Shown: positions 9,036-16,715 of the stretch, piece after piece
Position numbering within the stretch: the first letter of the stretch is position 1
How the letters are laid out: the number at the start of each line of letters is the position of its first letter
Assembly: GCF_000737705.1 (NCBI RefSeq)
Contig: NZ_JPRH01000008.1
Location: forward strand, 245,285-309,284
Length of the DNA: 64,000 bases
Origin: Chryseobacterium soli
GTDB taxonomy: Bacteria; Bacteroidota; Bacteroidia; Flavobacteriales; Weeksellaceae
Direction of reading: 5' to 3'
Notes under the pieces: generated by a model
The model's input: only the letters and a program-made list of their open reading frames with translations
Databases searched by the model: none
What the model was told of the DNA's origin: nothing
Program-made: the position numbers and the translations under genes

Positions 9036-9688
9036 TGGTCAGATTTTTTCTTGAAATTAAAATTCTTGGAAATTCCTACTCCAAATGCAGAACCGCTGAT
9101 TCCTGCCACATAGGTTTTCGTCCATCCTTCGCCTTTCACTTTGGTCTGCAGCATAGAAAGTTCAGCAAACTTAAATTTCAATGCCCATCCGCCACCCATA
9201 AATATGGCGAATAAAGGATATGCTCTCAATCGGTATCCGTTAAAATCCTGCATGGAAGCTGAAACATCAGATAGCTTCTGTCCCCATACATAATGAGCGT
9301 CTACCTGACCTATCAGCGCGAAGTATTTTCCCAATGAAAAAGAGGGACTGTACCAGATTCCGGCTTCATTCTGTTTGTAGACTGTACGGTCATTCACCAC
9401 ATCTCTGGCATAGGCATAATTTACTCCGACCACATCATTATTATTGATAAAATATCCCACCCCTACCGGTACGCCTGCATTGGCACTGGTCCCTACCGAA
9501 CTGCTGCTGCTCGATGGGGTGTTGGTTTTGGAATAGTCAAAGGAGCCGTAGATCATCCACTGTCCTTTAGGTCCGTCGTCGGTATCTTTAAGCCTCATTC
9601 CTCCCAGAAACTGGCCATTCATTGAAGCTGAAAACATCAGTAAGGCAGCTGCTGCAAAAGAAAAAACTGTTGTATTAAAGTATTTCAT
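9032..9688 (-). CDS. Small outer-membrane beta-barrel protein inside the urease operon
   Basis: The 218-residue product has a signal peptide (about 1-26, ending MNGQ), a serine-rich loop (SSSSSSVGTSANAG) and alternating hydrophobic/aromatic strands such as GVGYFINNNDVVGVNYAYA and YFALIGQVDAHYVWG. That pattern fits an 8-strand-type outer-membrane barrel. It is translationally coupled to ureE (4-base overlap) and follows ureC, so expression goes with urease. No enzyme motif is visible and I do not recognise a named family. It may be a passive channel or a structural protein; urea or nickel passage is speculation from position. Confidence 0.75.
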   Translation of the reverse strand: MKYFNTTVFSFAAAALLMFSASMNGQFLGGMRLKDTDDGPKGQWMIYGSFDYSKTNTPSSSSSSVGTSANAGVPVGVGYFINNNDVVGVNYAYARDVVNDRTVYKQNEAGIWYSPSFSLGKYFALIGQVDAHYVWGQKLSDVSASMQDFNGYRLRAYPLFAIFMGGGWALKFKFAELSMLQTKVKGEGWTKTYVAGISGSAFGVGISKNFNFKKKSDQ

Positions 9689-9708
9689 TTGATATCTTTT
9701 TAGGTAAG

Positions 9709-9735
9709 AAAGGCCCGGCTGTATTCCGAGCCTTT
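9709..9735 (-). terminator. Hairpin between ureC and the downstream accessory genes
   Basis: AAAGGCCCGG pairs with CCGAGCCTTT (one G-U on the minus-strand transcript) around a 7-base loop. The T-run is better on the plus strand; on the minus strand, the direction of the operon, only a weak T-rich tail follows. It may partly attenuate transcription between the structural and accessory genes, or stabilise the upstream ureABC mRNA. Confidence 0.5.
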
Positions 9736-9751
9736 TTAAAAACTCTATTCT

Positions 9752-11473
9752 TTAGAAAAGGTAATAGAGCTGTGTTAGAGGAAGTTTTTCTGCCGGCTCA
9801 CAGGTGATATAGTCACCGTCTACCGTTACTTTATAGTTTTCTGCATTGACCTCAATCAACGGTGTTTTATCGTTGTGAATAAGGTCTTTTTTAGAAATAT
9901 TTCTACAGTTTTTGACAGGAAGGATCATTTTATCCAGTTTGTAAGAAGCAATGGCCCCGTTGTCTATAGAGATCTGTGATACAAAAGTGGCACAGGTACC
10001 AAATTTTGCTTTTCCATGAGCCCCAAACATACTTCTGTAGATCACAGGCTGTGGTGTAGGAATAGAAGCATTCGGGTCCCCCATTTTAGCGGCAACTACA
10101 AAGCCTCCTTTCAAAATCATTTCCGGTTTTACTCCAAATAATGCAGGTTTCCAGATGACTAAATCAGCAATTTTCCCTTCTTCAATAGAACCTACATATT
10201 CTGAGATACCATGTGCGATAGCAGGGTTGATCGTATATTTTGCCACATATCTTTTAGCACGGTAATTATCATTTTCAGTCCCTTCATCTTCTTTCAACGG
10301 ACCTCTCTGCTCCTTCATTTTACTTGCCGTCTGCCAGGTTCTGGTTACCACTTCACCGGGTCTTCCCATTGCCTGAGAATCTGAACTCATGATACTGAAT
10401 ACTCCCATATCGTGAAGAATATCTTCCGCAGCGATCGTTTCCGGACGGATACGGGAATCAGCAAATGCCACATCTTCCGGGATATTTTTACTTAAATGAT
10501 GGCATACCATTAACATATCAAGGTGTTCATCAATCGTATTGATCGTGTAAGGACGTGTAGGATTGGTAGATGCAGGGAGTACATTAGGATACATCGCAGC
10601 TTTAATAATGTCCGGTGCATGTCCTCCACCAGCGCCCTCTGTATGGAACGTATGGATTACTCTTCCGTTGATCGCTCTCATTGTATCTTCCAGGAAACCT
10701 CCTTCATTCAGCGTATCGGTATGAATCGCCACCTGAACATCATATTTATCCGCTACTTTTAGGGAAGCATCTATCGTTGCGGTGGTTGCTCCCCAGTCTT
10801 CATGAATCTTTACTCCTAAAGCTCCTGCTTCTACCTGCTCTTCGATAGGTTCTTCTGAGGAGCAGTTTCCTTTTCCGAAGAATCCTAAATTCATTGGATA
10901 TTCTTCTGCCGCTTCAAGCATTTTCTGGATATTAAAACTTCCCGGTGTACAGGTGGTTGCATTCGTTCCGTCATTAGGACCGGTTCCACCGCCAATCATG
11001 GTGGTAATTCCGCTGTAGAGAGACGTATCAATCTGCTGCGGACAGATGTAGTGAATGTGGGTATCAATTCCTCCTGCAGTTACAATATATCCTTTTCCAC
11101 CGTGTACTTCTGTAGATGCACCAATGATCATATTTTGAGATACACCGTCCATCGTATCAGGATTTCCCGCTTTTCCGATGCCTACGATTTTTCCGTCTTT
11201 AATTCCGATATCTGCCTTTACGATTCCCCAGTGATCAATAATCGTCGCTCCGGTGATACAAAGGTCCAGTACGCCTTCAGCTCTTTTTGCACTTACGTTC
11301 TGTCCCATTCCATCACGGACCGTTTTACCGCCTCCAAATACGGCTTCATCCCCATAATGGGTGAAATCTTTTTCTATTTCAATAATTAATTCGGTGTCTC
11401 CCAGACGGATTCTGTCTCCCGCTGTAGGTCCTAATATATTGGCGTATTGTTTTCTGTCTACGTGTAAACTCAT
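9752..11473 (-). CDS. ureC: Urease alpha subunit UreC (catalytic)
   Basis: This is the catalytic subunit hydrolysing urea to ammonia and carbamate at a dinuclear nickel site. All ligands are present: H139 and H141 (GGIDTHIHY), the lysine to be carbamylated K222 (GVKIHEDWG), H251 ([10 protein letters not shown]), H277 ([13 protein letters not shown]) and D365 (SSDSQAMGR). The general acid H325 (MVCHHL) and the flap region around it are also intact. The 573-residue length is standard. The ATG follows the ureB stop by one base. The enzyme is of the three-subunit type, as ureA, ureB and ureC are separate genes. Confidence 0.98.
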   Translation of the reverse strand: MSLHVDRKQYANILGPTAGDRIRLGDTELIIEIEKDFTHYGDEAVFGGGKTVRDGMGQNVSAKRAEGVLDLCITGATIIDHWGIVKADIGIKDGKIVGIGKAGNPDTMDGVSQNMIIGASTEVHGGKGYIVTAGGIDTHIHYICPQQIDTSLYSGITTMIGGGTGPNDGTNATTCTPGSFNIQKMLEAAEEYPMNLGFFGKGNCSSEEPIEEQVEAGALGVKIHEDWGATTATIDASLKVADKYDVQVAIHTDTLNEGGFLEDTMRAINGRVIHTFHTEGAGGGHAPDIIKAAMYPNVLPASTNPTRPYTINTIDEHLDMLMVCHHLSKNIPEDVAFADSRIRPETIAAEDILHDMGVFSIMSSDSQAMGRPGEVVTRTWQTASKMKEQRGPLKEDEGTENDNYRAKRYVAKYTINPAIAHGISEYVGSIEEGKIADLVIWKPALFGVKPEMILKGGFVVAAKMGDPNASIPTPQPVIYRSMFGAHGKAKFGTCATFVSQISIDNGAIASYKLDKMILPVKNCRNISKKDLIHNDKTPLIEVNAENYKVTVDGDYITCEPAEKLPLTQLYYLF

Positions 11474-11474
11474 C

Positions 11475-11843
11475 TTAGTGATTTTTAAAATTTAACTGTT
11501 CAGCTTTAGCAAGACTTTCTTTTTTCTGGCTATCGGAATCTACCTGTCCGTCTACCAGATTATTGAATCCCATTGCTTTTTTATTTCCTCCGATTTCCAC
11601 AAGCACGACCTCTTTTTCTTCACCCGGTTCAAAACGCACTGCGGTACTGGCGACAATATTCAGCCTTTTCCCAAACGCCTTTTCACGGTCAAAGCTCATC
11701 GCTTTATTCACTTCGAAAAAATGAAAGTGGGAACCCACCTGAATAGGACGGTCGCCTGTGTTTACTACTTTTATGGTGACTGTTTCTCTGCCTTCATTGC
11801 AGATAATAGTTCCTTCTTTTACAAAAATTTCTCCTGGTATCAT
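11475..11843 (-). CDS. ureB: Urease beta subunit UreB
   Basis: The structural 122-residue subunit starts with [20 protein letters not shown] and contains the conserved [19 protein letters not shown] (about 30-48) and [19 protein letters not shown]. It assembles with UreA and UreC into the urease trimer of trimers. It is flanked closely by ureA (14 bases) and ureC (1 base). A slightly extended tail rich in Lys/Gln (about 105-122) is typical of free-standing UreB. Confidence 0.96.
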   Translation of the reverse strand: MIPGEIFVKEGTIICNEGRETVTIKVVNTGDRPIQVGSHFHFFEVNKAMSFDREKAFGKRLNIVASTAVRFEPGEEKEVVLVEIGGNKKAMGFNNLVDGQVDSDSQKKESLAKAEQLNFKNH

Positions 11844-11857
11844 AATAGGATTGAATT

Positions 11858-12160
11858 TTAACGGATTGGGTTATGAACGGTTACAAGCTTGGTTCCGTCC
11901 GGAAAAGTTGCCTCGATCTGAACATCATGGATCATATCTGCAACGCCGGGCATTACATCGTCTATGGTAAGAATCTGTGCTCCTTCCTGCATCAGCTCTG
12001 CTACTTTTTTACCATCTCTGGCGCCTTCCAGCAGAAAGTGGCTGATTAATGCTATGGATTCAGGATAGTTGAGTTTAAGACCTCTGGCCTTTCTTTTAAG
12101 AGCAAGCTCGCCTGCCATGTGCAGCATAAGCTTCTCGGTTTCTCTTGGAGTTAAATGCAT
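11858..12160 (-). CDS. ureA: Urease gamma subunit UreA
   Basis: The 100-residue subunit starts at the ATG 12160 ([20 protein letters not shown]). This matches the family's usual N-terminus and length, so the in-frame start eight codons upstream is not preferred. Conserved blocks [42 protein letters not shown] and the end VTVHNPI are intact. It is the first structural gene, and the operon promoter should lie between it and 12312 or further upstream. Confidence 0.96.
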   Translation of the reverse strand: MHLTPRETEKLMLHMAGELALKRKARGLKLNYPESIALISHFLLEGARDGKKVAELMQEGAQILTIDDVMPGVADMIHDVQIEATFPDGTKLVTVHNPIR

Positions 12161-12197
12161 ATTATTTTGTTTAAAGTTGAACATACGTTCTCCTGTC

Positions 12198-12215
12198 TGC
12201 CTTTATTCAAAGGCA
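12198..12215. promoter_or_regulatory. Inverted repeat upstream of ureA
   Basis: TGCCTTT and AAAGGCA form a perfect 7-bp inverted repeat with a 4-base spacer, 38 bases ahead of the ureA start codon. It could be a dimeric regulator site or a 5'-UTR hairpin. No matching regulator is identified. Confidence 0.4.
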
Positions 12216-12312
12216 AATGGAGGTATTGATAATTGCGTAAAAATGAAAATGGTCGTCCGGATCTGTATTGAATACAAATCACACGAATCCCATCAGTAAG
12301 GGAAGAAAAAAA

Positions 12313-12687
12313 TTAACAGGCTATCTGTAAAGAATGATATAAGATATATCGGGGTGCTGCCGTATAGTTGTGATTTCGGATAGCACGGGGCTGTACATAA
12401 GAAGAATATACAGTGAAACAGAAACTGATGTATTCCTGAATAATTTGGGAATAATCAAATTTCACTTTTTCAAGATCATCAGAATCGGAATCAGAGTCAT
12501 CCTGAATGGCTGACAGCGTATCCATTTCAATCGGATTCTGCTGATCCAGTTTTTGTACATGAATATTTTTCGAAACAGATTCAGAGAAAACCTGAACCGT
12601 ATGTTTTTTCTGAGCAAACAAACCTGCACATACTGTTGCAAAAAACAGCATGAAGGAGAACAGGGTAATTTTATTTTTAGTGCTCAT
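12313..12687 (-). CDS. Small secreted protein upstream of ureA, unknown function
   Basis: The 124-residue protein has a signal peptide (about 1-25, ending GLFAQ), then a spacer with an acidic run DDSDSDSDD (about 62-71), and a C-terminal part rich in Tyr/His that ends APRYILYHSLQIAC. It is 152 bases upstream of ureA in the same direction and could be the first gene of the urease transcript. Its layout (signal peptide, about 125 residues, a PR/PK-YIL-Y/F ending) resembles the small protein at 28190-28564. I do not recognise the family; a periplasmic or envelope location is inferred from the signal peptide. Confidence 0.65.
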   Translation of the reverse strand: MSTKNKITLFSFMLFFATVCAGLFAQKKHTVQVFSESVSKNIHVQKLDQQNPIEMDTLSAIQDDSDSDSDDLEKVKFDYSQIIQEYISFCFTVYSSYVQPRAIRNHNYTAAPRYILYHSLQIAC

Positions 12688-13073
12688 AATAATGAAGTAA
12701 AAGTAGACTAATCCCTAGCCCTCGCCTATCAAAAAGATCACTTAAAATGTTCAAAATCGTGACAAAACGAAATAACCCAAAATGGCTGACTGCCCATCAA
12801 TCCTTTAAAGAAAGCCATCAGGGGGCTTTGCAAAGTATGACAGACAAACCACTCCATTTCTTTATTTAAAAGGTTCTTATGGAAATTTTTCACACTTAAT
12901 TTTCAAAACAAGAATAAAAAACAGAAAACAATAGCTTTTTAATCATAAAAAAGAGCTTGTATTTAAACATAAAGGAGTCATAAAGTGTATGGAATTAAAA
13001 AGAAGCGTATTTTTTCTTTCCTTTAATTATCGTAAATTTGTATACTACATACTTTAAATAAAATAATAAAAAT
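12688..13073. other. Divergent intergenic region
   Basis: 386 bases separate the divergent small secreted protein and the P5C dehydrogenase genes. It is AT-rich. I see one small hairpin (AAAGCC / GGCTTT, 12811-12829) without a T-run, and the P5C dehydrogenase -7 element at 13033-13040. No reading frame or known RNA is recognised. Confidence 0.6.
13033..13040 (+). promoter_or_regulatory. -7 element for P5C dehydrogenase gene
   Basis: TAAATTTG matches the Bacteroidota -7 consensus TAnnTTTG exactly, 34 bases before the ATG. The matching -33 TTG is not clear (a T-rich tract is there instead). Confidence 0.6.
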
Positions 13074-14699
13074 ATGTCCAAAGCAATTTCGCAAGTACCA
13101 TTTGCAGTAAATGAGCCGGTAAATTCTTATGTTCCGGGTTCTCCAGAAGTAAAAAGCCTTATCGCAACCTACAAAAAAATGTGGGCAGAGAAGATAGAAA
13201 TTCCAATGGTGATCAATGGAAAAGAAGTAAAAACCGGTGATACGGTACAGCTTCAGTCTCCTCAGGACCATCAGCATGACTTCGGATTCTATCATAGAGG
13301 AACGATGCAGCATGTAGATGAGGCGATCAATGCAGCATTGGCTGCTAAAAAAGAATGGAATGAACTGGGCTGGGAGCACCGTGCTGCTATTTTCTTAAAA
13401 GCGGCAGATCTATTGGCTGGACCTTACAGAGATGTAATCAACGCAGCAACGATGATCGGCCAGTCTAAAAATGTACATCAGGCTGAAATTGACGCCGCTT
13501 GCGAATTCATAGATTTCCTACGTTTCAATGTAGAATTTATGACGGAAATGTATTCTGAGCAACCGGTATCTGATGCTGGTATCTGGAACCGTGTAGAGTA
13601 CAGACCATTGGAAGGATTCTGTTTTGCAGTGACTCCATTCAACTTTACTGCCATTTCCGGAAACCTTCCGACTTGTATGGCAATGCTTGGAAACGTTGTG
13701 GTTTGGAAACCTTCCGACAAGCAGGTATATTCTGCAAAGGTGATCATGGATGTATTAACAGAAGCAGGTCTTCCTGCCGGAGTTATCAATATGATCTTTA
13801 CAGATGGAAAAGAAACGGCTGAAAAAGTATTAGCTCACCGTGATTTTGCAGGACTTCACTTTACAGGTTCTACAAAAGTTTTCCAGGGAATGTGGAAAAT
13901 GATAGGAGATAATATTCATAATTACAGAACATATCCAAGAATCGTTGGAGAAACCGGAGGAAAAGACTTCGTTATCGCTCATCCATCTGCAAATGTAGAA
14001 GCAGTAGCAACTGCTTTGGTAAGAGGTTCTTTTGAATATCAGGGACAGAAATGTTCTGCTGCTTCCAGAGCATATATTCCAAGATCGATCTGGGAAGATG
14101 TAAAAAAAGTAATGGAAACTCAGATCAATTCTATTAAAATCGGTTCTCCTGAAGATCCTTCTAACTTCGTGAATGCTGTTATCGACAAAAATTCATTTGA
14201 AAAATGCAAAGGATATATAGACAGAGCTCAAAATTCCAGTGAAGCTAAAGTGGTAATCGGTGGAAAATGCGACGATTCAAAAGGATGGTTCGTAAGTCCT
14301 ACGGTTATTGAAACAACTAATCCTCAATACGAAAGTATGGTGGAAGAGATTTTCGGCCCTATCTTAAGTTTATATGTTTACGAAGATAAAGACTGGAAAG
14401 AAACATTGGCATTAGTAGATTCTTCTTCTCCATATTCATTAACAGGTTCTGTATTTGCACAAGACCGTTATGCGGTAAATGAAGCATTCAAGGCATTAGA
14501 AAATGCTTCCGGAAACTTCTACATCAATGATAAACCAACAGGAGCTGTGGTAGGACAGCAGCCTTTCGGTGGTGGTAGAGCATCAGGAACGAATGATAAA
14601 GCAGGTTCTAAAATGAACTTACTAAGATGGACATCTGTAAGAAGTATTAAAGAAACTTTTGTTTCTCCAAAAGATTACAAATACCCTTATTTAGGATAA
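13074..14699 (+). CDS. pruA: L-glutamate gamma-semialdehyde (1-pyrroline-5-carboxylate) dehydrogenase
   Basis: This NAD-dependent aldehyde dehydrogenase oxidises glutamate semialdehyde to glutamate, the second step of proline catabolism. The 541-residue length and the N-terminus (PFAVNEPVNSYVPGSPEV) match the mitochondrial-like P5CDH group. Catalytic residues are present: E293 in VGETGGKDFV and the nucleophile C327 in GQKCSAASRAY. The C-terminal QQPFGGGRASGTNDKAGS substrate region is intact. It stands alone with its own promoter element and a strong terminator; no proline dehydrogenase gene is next to it. Confidence 0.95.
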   Translation: MSKAISQVPFAVNEPVNSYVPGSPEVKSLIATYKKMWAEKIEIPMVINGKEVKTGDTVQLQSPQDHQHDFGFYHRGTMQHVDEAINAALAAKKEWNELGWEHRAAIFLKAADLLAGPYRDVINAATMIGQSKNVHQAEIDAACEFIDFLRFNVEFMTEMYSEQPVSDAGIWNRVEYRPLEGFCFAVTPFNFTAISGNLPTCMAMLGNVVVWKPSDKQVYSAKVIMDVLTEAGLPAGVINMIFTDGKETAEKVLAHRDFAGLHFTGSTKVFQGMWKMIGDNIHNYRTYPRIVGETGGKDFVIAHPSANVEAVATALVRGSFEYQGQKCSAASRAYIPRSIWEDVKKVMETQINSIKIGSPEDPSNFVNAVIDKNSFEKCKGYIDRAQNSSEAKVVIGGKCDDSKGWFVSPTVIETTNPQYESMVEEIFGPILSLYVYEDKDWKETLALVDSSSPYSLTGSVFAQDRYAVNEAFKALENASGNFYINDKPTGAVVGQQPFGGGRASGTNDKAGSKMNLLRWTSVRSIKETFVSPKDYKYPYLG

Positions 14700-14721
14700 T
14701 CAATAATAATTATCATAGTAT

Positions 14722-14752
14722 AAGCCCCGGATGTTATTCGGGGCTTTTTTTT
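14722..14752 (+). terminator. Rho-independent terminator after pruA
   Basis: AAGCCCCG / CGGGGCTT stem (8 bp) with a 9-base loop and an eight-base T-run, 22 bases after the pruA stop. Confidence 0.92.
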
Positions 14753-14867
14753 GATTACAGCCACAATTAACAAAATTTAAGCTATTTTATTGATTTTTTG
14801 GCAGTTAACAAACCTTATTAGGAATAATTATTGAACTTTATATAGAACACCAAAAATAAAATTTGTT

Positions 14868-15077
14868 ATGAAAAAGTTATTGTTATTAACCGCAGGTCTG
14901 GGATTACTGGCAGTAAGCTGCGGAACAAAGGAAAGTTCGATGCCATCCGGTAGCACAGATTCAACTGCAGCAACCAGTAAAACAATGTCCCCTGTAACCA
15001 CAGATACGGCAGCCACAGCTACCATGAAGCCTGATACGATAAAGGTAGATTCTGCAGCTACTCCCGCAACCCGATAA
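14868..15077 (+). CDS. Small lipoprotein, Thr/Ser-rich tail (69 aa)
   Basis: A signal peptide with lipobox LLAVSC (Cys18) is followed by a low-complexity tail of Ser/Thr/Ala/Asp/Pro with repeated DT and DS pairs (TDSTAATSKT, TDTAATATMKPDTIKVDS). It should be a lipid-anchored, unstructured envelope peptide. It resembles the next gene (15200-15409) in length and in the DTIK-DS ending, so the two may be diverged paralogues. Function unknown. Confidence 0.7.
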   Translation: MKKLLLLTAGLGLLAVSCGTKESSMPSGSTDSTAATSKTMSPVTTDTAATATMKPDTIKVDSAATPATR

Positions 15078-15172
15078 AATATAATCTATTAATATGAAAT
15101 TCACGGATGAAAGTTCTGTGGATTTTTTTTGCAGAATAAACATTAAACTACTATAAAAACATCAATATTTCT

Positions 15173-15180
15173 TATATTTG
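15173..15180 (+). promoter_or_regulatory. -7 element for the second small lipoprotein gene
   Basis: TATATTTG fits TAnnTTTG and lies 19 bases before the ATG at 15200. A clear -33 TTG was not found. Confidence 0.5.
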
Positions 15181-15199
15181 ATTACATTAAAAAATTACT

Positions 15200-15409
15200 A
15201 TGAAAAAACTATGGATCGGAGCCGTTTTAGGCGTACTTGTTTTAGGAAGCTGTGCTCAGAATAAAGAAAAAAGAGAAGAATTTAAAGACGAGCACGATAA
15301 AGATTCTTTAAGAAATAAAATGGGAGATTCTGCAGTAGCCAATTCAGAATATGCTCCTACAGACACTATCAAAGCAAATAGTAGAAAAGACAGTACAAAA
15401 ACAAAATAA
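15200..15409 (+). CDS. Small lipoprotein, charged (69 aa)
   Basis: The signal peptide ends in lipobox LVLGSC (Cys18). The remaining 51 residues are highly charged (NKEKREEFKDEHDKDSLRNK) and end with PTDTIKANSRKDSTKTK. The equal length and shared DTIK segment link it with the lipoprotein at 14868. It has its own -7 element and a perfect hairpin right after the stop, so it is a one-gene transcript. Function unknown. Confidence 0.72.
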   Translation: MKKLWIGAVLGVLVLGSCAQNKEKREEFKDEHDKDSLRNKMGDSAVANSEYAPTDTIKANSRKDSTKTK

Positions 15410-15410
15410 C

Positions 15411-15436
15411 AAATCCGCAGAAAATTCTGCGGATTT
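15411..15436. terminator. Bidirectional terminator-like hairpin
   Basis: AAATCCGCAG / CTGCGGATTT, a perfect 10-bp stem with a 6-base loop, just after the small lipoprotein stop and 75 bases beyond the convergent gene ending at 15511. The T-rich tail is better on the minus strand. Confidence 0.75.
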
Positions 15437-15510
15437 GCACTTAAAAAAACTTGACTGAAAAAACCGGGCAATCATCCCCGATTGTATGGTATAGATCTAT
15501 TAACCTAGGC

Positions 15511-16404
15511 TTATTCACCCAAATAGATAAATGTATTAACGACTAAATACGCAGACCTGTTGTCTAGTTTCATCCCCTGACCTCCTGTAGGAATAGTAGC
15601 TACTCCCGACAATGAATGGGTATGTGCTCCTGTAGTAGACGTCTTGTTAAGCATTCCGACTCCTCCCCATGAGCTAGCAACAGCAGTTCCCTGGTAATGA
15701 CCGGATCCATTGTTTCCTACACTGGTACCGCCTACCAAATAACCGCCTTCATCAGCAGTATGAGCATGTGATCCCGCACTTTCTGCAGTACCACTCACAA
15801 TCCCTATAAGATTAATATCCGGAAGATTGGAACGGGTAATCGATATATGATTACTTCCTCCTTCACTTCCTAAAAGCTCAGCTCCGACTCTTGTCTTTAA
15901 AATTCTATCTGTTGCGTCAGGCAGAATTGAAGTAAACCCTAATCCTGATGCAGAATTTTGTGCAGCAGCCGGAAGAGAAGAAATTGATCTTCCGTTAAGC
16001 AAATACCAGCCGTTATGATCGGTATCCTGCACAGAGTTTTTAATATCTCCTGCTGTTTGTACATTAAATTTTCTGGGATCTCCCGGCATCATTTTCTGCC
16101 AGACATTTCCATCAAAGTAATACAGGCCGGAAGAGGTCAGATTAGCTGTTTTGTTGCTCGCTACATTGACAGGTGCGGTTGCGTAGACGATTGTCCCTGC
16201 ATGGCTGTTTACATATTGAGCATCTCCTGCCTTGATCTCATCTCCTGAAAGCCTTGGGGGTAATATTCCCTCAGCTGTGGATCCGTCGGTTCTCTTTGCG
16301 ACGATATCCAGACTCGTAATTGGATTAGCTGTATTAATTCCCACCTGCCCGGAGACATAGCTTGATAATACAGATGCCAACACGACCGTTAAAGTTGTCT
16401 TCAT
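15511..16404 (-). CDS. Secreted protein with tail-collar-like C-terminus
   Basis: The 297-residue protein has a signal peptide (1-19, ending VSGQ) and the motif VGINTANPITSLDI, typical of a Flavobacteriia surface-protein family. After a middle region (about 100-130, LYYFDGNVWQKM), residues 131-297 read like phage tail-collar or microcystin-dependent-protein domains: DHNGWYLLNGRSI, LPDATDRILK, repeated HAHT / THSLSG histidine pairs and the end DNRSAYLVVNTFIYLGE. It is a chromosomal secreted protein rather than part of a prophage, as no phage gene is nearby. Probable surface or adhesive role; exact function unknown. Confidence 0.75.
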   Translation of the reverse strand: MKTTLTVVLASVLSSYVSGQVGINTANPITSLDIVAKRTDGSTAEGILPPRLSGDEIKAGDAQYVNSHAGTIVYATAPVNVASNKTANLTSSGLYYFDGNVWQKMMPGDPRKFNVQTAGDIKNSVQDTDHNGWYLLNGRSISSLPAAAQNSASGLGFTSILPDATDRILKTRVGAELLGSEGGSNHISITRSNLPDINLIGIVSGTAESAGSHAHTADEGGYLVGGTSVGNNGSGHYQGTAVASSWGGVGMLNKTSTTGAHTHSLSGVATIPTGGQGMKLDNRSAYLVVNTFIYLGE

Positions 16405-16715
16405 CCGTTTAATTTGTTACTAGTTAAGGTTTCATGGTTGGCATAAAATAATGGCAGATATTTTATCCCGGCTAGTAGTTTCTTAGTTTTAGTGTTTAGG
16501 TCGGCTGTACAGAAGTTATCTTATGAAAGAAATATTTTTCCAGAAAAATTATAGCATACTGCAGTATGATTGTCGTTCTGTAAAGCTGGCGCAAATATAT
16601 GACAACGACTATATTACCTGAAACAATAGGCTGTCTGTTTTCAGGAAAATGAAAAGAAATAAAGATTTAGGGCAAAAGCTCTATATTGATTTTCACGAAA
16701 ATGAACAGATCGATC
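16405..16715. other. Intergenic region upstream of the collar-like protein gene
   Basis: 311 bases between two minus-strand genes. A minus-strand -7 match (TATATTTG, at 16592-16599) would give a long leader of about 180 bases. Nearby TATTTCTTTCATAAG-like AT-rich stretches hold no recognised structure or reading frame. Confidence 0.5.

Noticed and set aside
12811..12829. Terminator or riboswitch-like hairpin upstream of pruA
   Set aside because: Only a 6-bp stem without a T-run or any known riboswitch core.
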